Of a DNA stretch of 64,000 bases, positions 12,395 to 22,926 are shown one piece after another (positions within the stretch are counted from its first letter, which is position 1; each line of letters starts with the position of its first letter). A program made the position numbers and the translations under genes. The DNA comes from Hygrocybe punicea (lineage: Eukaryota > Basidiomycota > Agaricomycetes > Agaricales > Hygrophoraceae). The notes below the pieces were generated by a model. It was given only the letters and a program-made list of their open reading frames with translations, searched no databases and was not told the origin of the DNA. The stretch is taken from assembly GCA_963556145.1 (NCBI GenBank), contig OY744461.1:558001-622000 (forward strand). Reading direction: 5' to 3'.

Positions 12395-13213
12395 TGCGCT
12401 CTCATCGCTATTTAAGTACACTGAGACAGATCGAATACAATAAAGAACTCGTTTATGGAGATCACACCGGCAGGTATGAAAACTACATCTGTTGATGGTT
12501 TGAAGGAGAACTATTCGGATCATAGCGCCATAAAAATGAAAAGAATCAGGGACATTCCCCATGATGTAGAACCCATGATTGACCAGCTGTTACGCTCAGC
12601 ATCATCCAACAACATGGATATGGATTACTGGTATGGAGAATAATCAAACACTAAGTCTAATTAGGATTTTGGAATGTAGAACAGCTGTCACCACATGGAA
12701 CTGATCATAAGATCATAACACAGCCAAATCGGAAATAGAAGTTTATGTGACATATTTACTCATTTCCAAACAAATACAAACATCGGATCAACTATACTGA
12801 CAGTTGCATCGGAAACAAATCATTCTGAATGGATAGGGGTTTCCTTTTAATGCTGTACAATAAGGAGGTCAAGCATTACAATAGCTGTCGATGTATATCC
12901 TGTCCTATAAAATGGAGAAAAACAATAAGAATCTATTGAGAAGATCTGCAACACAAGAATGCAAACACCATACAGACATCACAAGTTCATGGAGGATGAA
13001 CATGATGCACTGCCATAATCTCGATGACGATCGAAAACGATTCATGATAAGACAGTCGAAAATTGCGTTTGAATTATAAATCCCACTTCCACTTTGCAAA
13101 TGGACACCTATTACGATTTCAAAAGCGCATGTCAGTCCATATACCACTGAAGGCATTCATACATTCAACTCTACTTTACAGCTGAACATTTAAGTAATCT
13201 TATATCGACACGG
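12395..13213. other. intergenic region between divergent genes
   Basis: Separates the minus-strand gene ending its 5' side near 12,394 from the plus-strand gene starting at 13,214. A short plus frame at 12,455-12,643 (ends MDMDYWYGE) reads somewhat like protein but has no partner exon I can join, and minus-strand sequence across it could be a 5' leader exon with a 50-bp intron ending at about 12,422. No assignable element. Confidence 0.35.
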
Positions 13214-14275
13214 ATGGACAATGATGACAGTCAACTCGCCAATGCTACAAATGTATGTTCAAATTTTACGATGTATGCTGTGTTTCTTTACATTTGCAGA
13301 TTTCGAATATCAATGTAGTTCATAATGACTCACCAAATTGCTGGAAACTTACACGGCCGAGTACTGATACCACCGAGCATGAAGAACTTGTCTTAAGCTT
13401 ACAGGCGATATTGGTGGCCAAAGACCTACCACCAATCACCAGCAGGTATATTGTTCCATCACATAAATCGTAAACAATTGATATACATATATTTTCCAGA
13501 CCACCCAAACGTCGAACACCATTTCTTCGTCAGAGCATCCTTATAGCAGGTCTCAACATACCACTGTTTAAATCGTACCTTGACAACCTCCGCATCTTAC
13601 ATCAGAAACTGGCCTGTACTTTCCCAGAACGTGCAATGCTGGACTTCACATCATCCACCAATATCGAATACACTGCATTATCTATTGGCACCCGATACTT
13701 CACCGATCGCCGACATGACAATGTTTCATACCATATTCCATTCGAACACAACGTCGATCCCAAAGGTATCCTGTCATCCATGAGCAATACTCGATACTTC
13801 CATGGGACGGATAATGAGGTCCTTTATTTCAAGTTAACATCAGATGGAGGCCGGCATTGGTGAGTGCTCAGCACAACAATAGTTTGACCATTGATAATGA
13901 TATAGATGACAGCTTTGTACCTGCCAGTCCAACTTGCTTCAGGATTGGTGACATTGTAGAAGTCCAGATGATGGTATTGGCGGTTTCAGTCAAGAACGAC
14001 AAATTTAAGATGATACTCAATCTGCGCTCATTAGCGCTGGTCAACAGCGAGTTTACTGAGGTACCAGACATATCTAATAATTCAATGAATAATAACTAAT
14101 GTACATCCAGAATGCAACGATAGGTCGAATGAAGGCACCTCATCCTGCTCTCAATACAATGACCAGGATTAATATCAAACGTAATGTGGGTTATGTCCAG
14201 TTGACAGATGATGGTGAAGATGTCATAGAAACCCGAAGACGTTTGACAAACCTCAGGATGAATGAAACCGATTGA
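13214..14275 (+). CDS. unknown protein, five exons, 275 residues
   Basis: Exons 13214-13252, 13300-13445, 13500-13859, 13943-14060 and 14111-14275 join in frame, with introns of 47-83 bp; the short first exon gives MDNDDSQL. The middle exon holds most of the globular part; the fourth reads IGDIVEVQMMVLAVSV, a beta-rich segment, and ends with LRSLALVNSEFT; the C-terminus is charged. The D-I-V-E-V-Q...L-R-S-L-A-L pattern recalls multicopy hypothetical proteins of Agaricomycetes, from memory only. No catalytic motif seen. The gene looks intact. Confidence 0.7.
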
Positions 14276-14500
14276 CATCCATTATCATTACGTCGTACAC
14301 TCACATGTTTGCAATCACACATCATAATCCATGAATACCAATTTTATATGATATTATTTTCTGCAATACGTTCACAAGTGAAATAACAACACAAATGGTT
14401 TCAAGAAGTGACTAGATAACTGAGTATTATTTAATTATATAAAGTCCTCATCAGTTTCCTGTTTGCATTATTAATATATTCAAAGCACACGTTAAATTTT
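14276..14500. other. AT-rich spacer
   Basis: Downstream of the 275-residue gene; AT-rich, grading into the 170-bp satellite. Nothing else seen. Confidence 0.4.
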
Positions 14501-15270
14501 AATACATCGCAAAAATGTTTGATATGTTGTTTATACAATGGTTTGTACAAGGGCAATGCTGCAGATTCGTGCTGGGACATCTGTTGAACGCTTATCAAAT
14601 GGTGTTAGAACCGGCCTGTTCACACAATTATTCACTGTTTGCATTATCAACAATTCCAATGCACATATTAAATCTTGCTACATCACAGATACATCCAGTA
14701 TATTGTTCGTACAATTGTTTCAGCAAATGCAATGCTGCAGGGTAATCCTGAGACAGCTGCCAAACACTTGTCGAACAGTGTTCGGCCTGTTCGACAAGTA
14801 TTCTCTATTTGCATTATTAATAATTCTAATGCACATAGTACATGTAGCTACATCACAGATACATCCAGTATGTTGCTTATACAATTGTTTCTGTGAGGAC
14901 AATGCCCCGGATCAAAGCTGGGACACCTGCCGAACACTTGTCGAACAGTGTTCGACCTGTTCGACAAGTACCCACTGCTTGAATTGTTAGTAATTCTAAT
15001 ACTCATTGTACTTGTAGCTACATCACAGATACATTGAATACAATGTTCATACAATTGTTTGTGACAAGGCAATGCTGCAGATTGAAACTGGGACACTGGC
15101 TGAACACTTGTCGAACACTGTTCAGCCTGTTCGACAAGTACCCACTGCTTGCATTATTAGTAATTCTAATACACATTGTACTTGTAGCTATATCACAGAT
15201 ACACCGAATACATTGTTCTTATAATTGTTTTGGCAAAATCAATGCCTCAGATTCAAGGTGCACACACATA
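14500..15270. repeat. satellite, 170-bp period, about 4.5 copies
   Basis: The landmark (C/T)ATCACAGATACA lies at 14681, 14851, 15021 and 15191, exactly 170 bp apart, with a degenerate copy near 14504. Each unit also contains an inverted repeat (CACTTGTCGAACAGTGTTCG and its partner CTGTTCGACAAGT) and a TGCATTATTA(A/G)TAATTCTAAT block. The period is close to a nucleosome repeat. All open frames in this stretch are satellite artefacts. The array ends just left of a truncated KDZ gene. Confidence 0.8.
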
Positions 15271-15621
15271 ATTCCAATGCATCCAGCAAAATATATGTAT
15301 CTGCAGACACACATTTCACATATGGTTCATCCTGTGTCTACCACACAGAAAATATACCCAGGAAACTCATTGAACACTGAACACTGTTCAGCCCATTCAC
15401 CTCATCTATATTTCAAAAGGTGCACATTACACTACCAATGCAGTCCGTTATGTCAATAAAGCTGTCAAGCAAAGACGTTGCAACACTACCTATTCCAAAA
15501 TTGGCAACTGTGATCTGGGAACCTGTGATCAAGCCGGCTTATTGTTCTTGCTTATTGGGACACCAAATTCTCACAGTTACAAAGTCAGCAGTCACACGGT
15601 TTCAAAACTATTCCCAGGGCT
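15271..15621. repeat. spacer with short direct repeats
   Basis: Holds a decayed satellite edge and, from 15,598 to 15,665 (running into the KDZ 3' end), three units of about 22 bp around ATTGTTCCCA. No gene. Confidence 0.4.
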
Positions 15622-18600
15622 TCAAAATTGTTCCCACAGTTTGCAAAGATTGTTCCCACGGCTTGGCAAATTAGAGTCTGACCCTGAGTTGAAAAATCCA
15701 CCGTATAGAACAATTCCCTTATAGGGACTCGTAATCCGCCAGATCCAGGGCAGCTTGTGATTTCTCTGGCCCACTCTATTCTCCTCAAGCATATCACCAC
15801 TCATCTTGATATCCTCCCGCCTCAGCACTTTGAAACGATCCAGCATGTCTGCACTCCCCCCTAGATTGACCAATGCCCGACGAGCTTGCCTGTAGCTTGT
15901 GGCATATTTGCCAACTTTTAGCTGGACAGCATGCACATCATCCCATGCTCGAGTCTTCTTCTTCTGACTATTTGCTCCACGGACAGAGGTTCGAAAGATT
16001 ACCATTTTCTCACCCAGCGTCATCCTCAAATTTTCCAAACAGTCGTTTGCTTGCCCCACCCTGAGTTCCACCTCCTGAGCAGCCAAATTTTCCAAACCCA
16101 GCCAAGCACATTCCTCCATTCCCAAGGTAGGCGACGATCCTCCAGATTTGCCTTTTCTGTGAAACTGGCAGTTTTTCGCATAGTACGAGCCATTGTTTTG
16201 AGGGTAGTCCTGTAAGGTAAACATATATCAAAGAGACGTATGATGACGATGAGGATAGTTCCTACTGTGCTTGTTCTATGTTTATTCCTTCATTTAATAT
16301 CGTCACCCTGCCGGCCATCACATCTTTGGGGTTCCCTGTGGTCAGTCTCAACCTGATCTTGGCCTGTGATGGTGCTGGTGAAACATCAATACCGTGTCCA
16401 AATTACCCACACATTATAAGACAAACCTTTCTCCATTTTGACGTCATATACCCTCAAATGTTCACCACGTAAAACCATTGCATTCTGTTCCTCCTCCTTC
16501 CACTGCTCCAGAACTTTCTCATCTACTGTTTCGCAAAGCTCCTCAAAGGCTGCTTTCATTTCCTGCGTTTCATCCACAGCTTTATCATACCATTTCAACA
16601 AAGACCGAACTTTTGGAGGGCGATGGTGATGATATGTATTGATGATATGCCTGTGAATTACATACCCATTCCTACCAACTTTTTCCAATTGGAATCCCTC
16701 ATGAGGTCATCCAGGATCTCATGTCTTTGGGATTTTGACATGAAACGAATAGAACTGGCAATCTTGTTGATGATAGCCCAGAGTGTCTCCAAAATTTCGC
16801 CATCCTGCTGACCGGCCCCATGAACGAAGTTGAGACTGAACAGGGCAAAACACTTGGCAACATGTGCACCAAGATGAAACTTGCCCACAGCTCCAATGAT
16901 CTCAAGCGCCTCAGGGAGAGTCAGGTGGTCAGAATCGGAAACCCTTTTAGCAAAATTGATCAGCCAACTGCAGACGATATCATATTCCACAAGTGCTTCT
17001 GTGATACCACTGTGGCACAGCCTATTGAGAGCGTTGCATATCGAATAATCAATGTTCATGTGTCTGGTGCAGGCTGTTTAATAAATTTGTCACAATTCAT
17101 AGCTCAAAACACATTACTGACCGTTCACCCTTCTGGAAGTCGACCACACTATGCGGTACAAAGCAACCATGCTTGGCACAAGCACAGGCACCAATTCCAG
17201 TAGCGTATAAGTTATGCCAATTGGCATTGGCTTGGTTGACAGCCTTATGATTCGAACACTGTGATCTCTGATTAAGGATCATCCATTAGATGTTCACGAA
17301 AATCACAATTCATTAATTACCTCCTCAGACTCCATGGAAGCTGCCAGATGAGCATGATAAGGTGCATCCTCCACCATATAGCCTTCTCCATCGATAAGGC
17401 CCACGTCGTCATCCGGCTTCTGCATCTTAATCTGCTCAGCTTTGAAATTGCCATCGACCATGATGCTTGGCCTGTAAAGCCATCTGTTGTTGTGCTTGGT
17501 GATGAAGTACGTGAAAAGGGTTCGGAATCACACACTGATCAGGGCGATCCATCCAATCGTGAGGAAGATTTATCCCAGGCTGGGGACATGCAATGCAAAA
17601 CAATGCCAGATCACCATTACCAGGCTCCCTCTCGGTGTCATGCCCAAAGCCAAATCATTTCTTCAGGTGCAAGTATCGCCACTGTCTTGAGACCCTCATT
17701 AGTTCACGATAACGATCCTGAACAACATAACTCAGTTTTTGTTCTGTATGTACTGTGTAACCAGAGAAGTATATCACGAACCAGCAATGTATCTGGAAAT
17801 GCATTGCAAGACAGTCGCCTTAACTTGTTATAGAAGTTATTTGCAGACGTTTTGCACTCCATCGAATCAATGTAGAAGTAATCCAGCAGCTGGAAAGTGA
17901 AGGCTGATGATGGCCGTTTTGCCGATGCAGGATATAAACCCATATGAAGCAGTTGAATGTCCCGAGCTGGGGCATCTGGGCACGAGCACCACCGGATTCG
18001 ACGTCGGTAAATTCCAGTAGTGTGAGTGATGGTGATGATATTTTCCTCAGCGCCAACATCCAAAGCCGGATCCAAATCGTCCTCCTCACCAACATCGGAC
18101 ATAAGAACATCATGCAGATGCATATCTTCAACACTTTGCTCCAGTTGAACATTTCGATATGTGGGACAATTGCTTCCACCATGGCCAAGGGCCATCACTA
18201 GCCCAATTTCGTGCAAGTCATGAGGTAAAAAACATCTGCCGTTCCAGATCTCAATTCTGTGGAAGGGATGATGCTTGTGTGCCTGCAAGCAACAATGTTG
18301 GCAGAAGGAAGGGCACCCATAGCAATCAGGGCAACGAATGGAGATATCAGCCATGATACATGTTTGGCATGTAGCATCGGAAGGTGGCGCCTCAGATGAT
18401 AAGAGTTCGGAGAGGTATTGCTTGTGAATGATTTTCCAAGCTGCCATTTGGTCATTCTGAGTCTACATGACAGTGTATTAACATCAAACAGACAAGGTAA
18501 ATATTTTGTTAACCTGTCCACTTTTACGATTCCTCTGTCTCACAGGTTCCTCCTGATCTAAATTCGACGTTGAGGCAACCGGAGGATCTTCGTTCTGGTG

Positions 18601-18747
18601 CGTCCGTTTTATGGGACTGGGGGGTCGAATAACGGGATGAGCCTTGACTGTCTTGCCACCTCGTTTAGTTGGCACCACGGTAAATTCCACCTCTCTCGCA
18701 AACTCTTTCTTTTTGCCTGAGCGTGATGTAACTTTTGATTTCACCAT
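15622..18747 (-). pseudogene. KDZ-superfamily transposase with CxC2-type cysteine cluster
   Basis: DNA transposase of the KDZ class. Exons (minus) include 18747-18514, 18462-17782, 17717-17536, 17483-17321, 17267-17122, 17063-16666 and 16609-16427, plus C-terminal pieces. The N-terminus is basic; then the cysteine cluster CQTC...RCPDCYGCPSFCQHCCLQAH (exon 2). The core keeps all three expected acidic positions: Asp in IMVDGNFKAE (17453-17455), Asp in VEYDIVCSW (16979-16981) and Glu in DGEILETLW, plus the hallmark CSNHKAVNQAN...GACACAKHGCF...PHSVVDFQKGER. Breaks: an in-frame TGA at 17655-17657, where CGA or TGG is expected; a frame change near 16,110; and loss of the C-terminus after LPWIW (about 15,745), where unrelated sequence begins. 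Identity is near certain; activity is unlikely. Confidence 0.93.
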
Positions 18748-18878
18748 GGATGCAAAAACTTCGTGAAAACGGGAAATGATGGGAAAGACTGCACCATTTT
18801 ATAAAGAAAAACACGAGGCAAAACACATGGCTAACAATAAGACAATAACAATTATGTAACAATGCTAGCAGTAAAACT

Positions 18879-20780
18879 TCACCAATCCGATTCACCATCG
18901 GAATCGGAGACAACCATTTCAATTTCATGGAAACCTCGCACCAATTTGACTTCACCAGGTGAACCAGGAATACCAACATCTTCTGAGTCCAATGTTATCC
19001 CATCAACCCAATTTCGAATTGCTTGCTTACACAAGGCTTGTTGGAGTTCTCCACGCAAAGTCGCAATTCGTGTGGGTTGCCAATCAACGGTTGCACTGAC
19101 TCCTCCTGCTGTGCCATGCTTCAGGAGTTCTTCCAACATGCCTTGAGGATTGTCAAGGAAGATGTGAAGGAAGTGAATCAAATAAACACCGCAGTCGTTG
19201 AAGTTAGGCTGTTCTGGTACCTAAAACAAGATTTGTCAATTAGCCACCTAGCCAAGGTGGAAAACGGTTAACCATTGGTGTGATTGTTGTTATGTGAGCC
19301 AGCTTTGTGACCTTCCGAGTGTGCTTCGCAACTGAGGCAAGCCACTCATGCAGACGTGAGACAACATTTTCATGATCACCAGGTGGTAGCGAATCCAGCA
19401 CACAGGTTATGCTGGGTCAAGAATAAGCAGGAAACATGTCAACCTGTCATGGAAACGCACGTGTGCAGTCCATCCAGCTGGTTTTTGGAAAGACATGCTC
19501 CAGGATTGATGACGATGATCAAATACCAGTGGGATCTGTTGCCGAACTCATTTCTGTCTGCATAGAAATGCACAAAACGACACGACTCACCCAGTGGGAA
19601 CAGGAAATATCAAATATCGGCGTGCAAATATGTCACAGGCCTTTGTCCACCGCTTCACACTCCTCACACCATTCTTCCTGATATCTCTGTGAGACAGAAT
19701 GTCTTTTCTTGCAAAACGAAATGGGGCAGACCTCAGTTTCTCCATAAAAAATGATATAAATATGTGAGTGTCGTCAAATAATTTCGGTTGATATTTTGAT
19801 GCTTCATGCAGAGCATAGCTTGGGCGACCGTTGAGGTACTCAGCAAGGCTGCAGACAAGATACTCACTACGTTCCAAAGTTGATCAACTCATCATCCAAC
19901 CAAGCATGGTCCAGATGTTGAAAAGAACTCCATGGCACTGCATCCCGCTTGGAATATTTGGCAACGATGCGTGTTGCGTCAATGCTGGAATGCATCAGGA
20001 CCATGCATTGTCACAGACATAATGAGACTTACGGAACCAGTTCAGGTACCTCATGTAAAGACACCATTTTGCACGTAGTTTCGATGTCATTCCTTTTATA
20101 ATGATCATGCAGTTTAGACAGAAATATGATGTCGTGGCTCACAGGAAATAAGTCATCCTTTCATCACCTAATGTGTTCGACAAAAGACTGAGCAGATCAT
20201 TGTATATGTCCGGATTCCACGACTTGTGCTCTGGGTCAAAATGGATGGCCACAGCATGGGTTGAGACAATGGCTGCATATTCATTTGAGACTTGCACGCA
20301 ATAGGTTACACAAGGAAGCATACCATTGTTGTCTCTGCCAAGGAATTTGCAAGACGCGTTGTCCATCGGTCATGAGGCAACCACATTGAACACCAATGCA
20401 CGGACGTCCTCTGCATTGGGTTTTGTCACCTAATGATTGTTTTCAGTATTTATGCTGGGGACATGACGTATCACGAAACGAACCTGACAACTGATGACAT
20501 CACGTTCTACCCAAATCGTCAGCAAGATGGCACTTTCACCAGCGACAGTGCATTTGACACTTTGAGATGCGGTCAGTGATGGTTGTCAAATTCGTGGCTG
20601 ATTACCTTGACCCAGAACATTCAAACATTGCCCAACAGGTTCCTTCCTTGGGTTTGTGATACGTGTCGTGCGCTGACATCGTAAATAGGACGGGTAGAGT
20701 TAACGATGGCATCTTTCCAGGAATGTTGAGACAATTGTGTGGCACACGTGATGGTTGAAGTTCAAGGTTGAGATCACACA
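18879..20780 (-). pseudogene. Ulp1-type (C48) cysteine protease, nonsense-bearing
   Basis: SUMO/ubiquitin-like protease fold read leftwards in several exons. The order of catalytic residues is correct for C48: WLDDELINFG (substrate groove, about 19,895-19,866), His of SHWYLIIVINPG (19529-19531), Asp of LDSLPPG (19393-19395), Gln of PEQPNFND (about 19,210) and Cys of NDCGVYLIHFLHIF (19191-19193). The intervening exon ends VKRWTKACDIFARRYLIFPVP, typical of the family. The C-terminus ends with an acidic SDSDGESDW. Upstream exons continue to about 20,770 (MSAHDTYHKPKEG); TGA at 20370-20372 interrupts an otherwise continuous frame (NVVAS, then PMDNAS), again where CGA would fit. Exon joins near 20,100-19,870 are not fully resolved. 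It lies 130 bp from the KDZ start, same strand, so it may travel with that element. Confidence 0.8.
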
Positions 20781-22153
20781 TGTGACAAGTCACGTCTTGC
20801 CAATAGTGACATGACACGTGTGACCATCAGACCACCTGACATCACACCTGTGACTCGCAAAGTTGGTGCACCATGAAATGTTGAAAGAATGCAGGGATTC
20901 TGCCTGGAAATGTTTATCCAGGTGGCGTGCATGCTGCTGCACAGTGTGCACCATGTGTTGCATCGTCATGGACCTATTCATGCACCTCGATCTGGTTATT
21001 CCCGATTTGGCGTTTCATTGCTAAGTGATCAATAATATCGTGTACAACGGAAGGGGATCATTGCAAGGTATGTTGCAACAGCTCTGACATTCCGTCGACT
21101 TTGCACTACATCATGTGTGATGTTCTCCTTTCTAGCATGTGCATTAAATCAATCCGCGTCTTTTCATGTGGCCGCCACACCACCCGAACGATATTCTGCG
21201 ATATGGCCACAAGACGTACCAATGGCAGACATGTGCCTTGCAGACGAAATGTCCGTGAGCGGCGCCAGACAACCAATACGTGGTGTGGGCCGAGATGCTC
21301 CTACATTCATGGAATTTACCGCACACCAACTCATTAGTTGAGTGTCCGATACTCTGTCCGCGCCATTTCTGACTGTTGATGATGAGGTTGAGCAACGTAT
21401 ACATAATGATTTTGAATATATCAATACAAAGGCAGACTGTCCTTCAACACAGGAGGTGGGGTAGGAATCAAACAATATCGAATTATCCTCTCACATATTC
21501 AAAGTCTTGTTGTAATTATCATATACATAAACATATTGTGAACAATCAAGTCATCCACAAGACATATTTATGTGGCACAGTGTGAGAGATATGTTAAACA
21601 GGATTGTCTACGCGTAACGAGGCAGAAAGTTAAATGCGGTACATTTGCAGATGGGATAATGTCGAATGCGCCGGCATTAGCTTTGTGTGTAAATCCGGTA
21701 TTGAGATGACATGATTTTGGGCAAAATATGCCGATTTATCACACCAACGAGAATGTTGTCAATGTTGGCGTGCATGTATTCACCTAAAATTGCAGCCCCG
21801 AATAATTGTCCTCTATGTTGAAACATGTATTGTCATTGCAACGATTGACAACCGTGATGGTCACAAACGTGATGTCACGTCACGCTGGGCGCCCAGCGTG
21901 ACATCACTTGTGTGACCGTCACTTCATGTGATGTGCTCACGTGTTGTAAACAAACCGCGTTTATCACGTGTATAGGGACACACGGTCGGTGTTTGAATAG
22001 CTTTTTTTCATCCTGCTTCATCTTCTCATCGTCCATGCCAGAATCCCTCATTGTTGTGCTGGGCAACAATTGGGTATTCTGGTATGGACCATCCTTTTCT
22101 CATCCTCCACCAGCAATGTCAGTGGTTTCTTGGGTTTCTGTCATTATTCACCC
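20781..22153. other. gap with CACGTG-rich palindromes
   Basis: No convincing gene; open frames near 21,100-21,590 overlap on both strands and lack splice logic. Notable content: ACACGTGT-type sites at 20,740-20,850, and a near-perfect palindrome at 21,871-21,909 centred on TCACGCTGGGC/GCCCAGCGTGA and flanked by TGATGTCACG and TGACATCAC. A related sequence recurs at 36,590-36,650. These could be the ends of a small inverted-repeat element or binding sites. Confidence 0.45.
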
Positions 22154-22267
22154 CAGCATTCTAGGTCACTGTTTTCTCCATTGACACAGGTGAGTTCTAG
22201 GTCACTGTTTTCTCAGTTGACACAGGTGAGTTCTAGGTCACTGTTTCCTCCGTTGACACAGGTGAGT
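22154..22267 (+). repeat. 36-bp tandem repeats shaped like mini-introns
   Basis: Two exact-length 36-bp units (22190-22225 and 22226-22261) plus a preceding diverged copy (22154-22189). Each unit begins GTGAGT and ends GACACAG, so each repeat has the ends of a spliceosomal intron, and another GTGAGT follows at 22262. Too short for ordinary introns. Confidence 0.65.
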
Positions 22268-22926
22268 GATATGTATGTCTGTATATTTTTACAAGTGAGT
22301 ACTTTGTCTCTACGTCCCCCGTCGCTCACACTTTACCCCCTTCATCATACCAATCGGCATCTCAGTATGCCAAACCGTCGGTGGCTGGTCCTTAGCAATG
22401 AGTGCCGGCCACCATGGGTCACCGATTTGGAATTCAGGGAGGGTGAATCCACCTGAATTCTACGCTGGGCAACCTACTTGTAGCGGGCCCGGTGGCGTCG
22501 ATCCCAAAAAGCCAGGCACGTTTTCCTTCTATATTCCAACTTTCTTATGCTGATAAAGCACCCCAACAGGTTTGTGGTAATTTCAATTACTTCATCATTC
22601 AACAGGCATGTCTCGACTTCGCAAGCTTAGTTATGGTTTGTGTTCTGTCCGTTGACTGTTTCTTTGTATGAGCAAAGTTTCGCATGCCAGCTTGAATGTT
22701 TTTCACATCTGTCTGTCTTGATCAACAAGGAGAGAGCTCCTCCTTTGAGATCAAGACAGATTGACAATGGTTTTCTTTCGTACTTTACTTTATTTTCGAC
22801 TTTAATCCATTATGCATTGTATTAGTTACTTTGTGTGTAACACGATTGTGAGCTAAGATTGTTGCTATCGCACTTTGTCAGAGTTGACCCTAACCCTAAG
22901 TCGACCCTCAGCGCCTCGAGGTTGCC
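22268..22926. other. 5' flank of the TET/JBP gene
   Basis: CT-rich and AT-rich upstream sequence; it could hold a promoter or a 5' exon, but none can be defined. Contains two adjacent CCCTAA units at about 22,890, too few to be telomeric. Confidence 0.35.

Noticed and set aside
14500..15270. CRISPR-like regular repeats
   Set aside because: The 170-bp units are repetitive across their whole length, with no unique spacers, in a eukaryotic intron-rich context; this is a satellite.
22440..22530. Possible tRNA near GGTGGCGTCGATCCC
   Set aside because: No cloverleaf, anticodon arm or matching acceptor stem could be drawn.
22885..22905. Telomere-like CCCTAA units
   Set aside because: Only two units; expected by chance and not at a sequence end.
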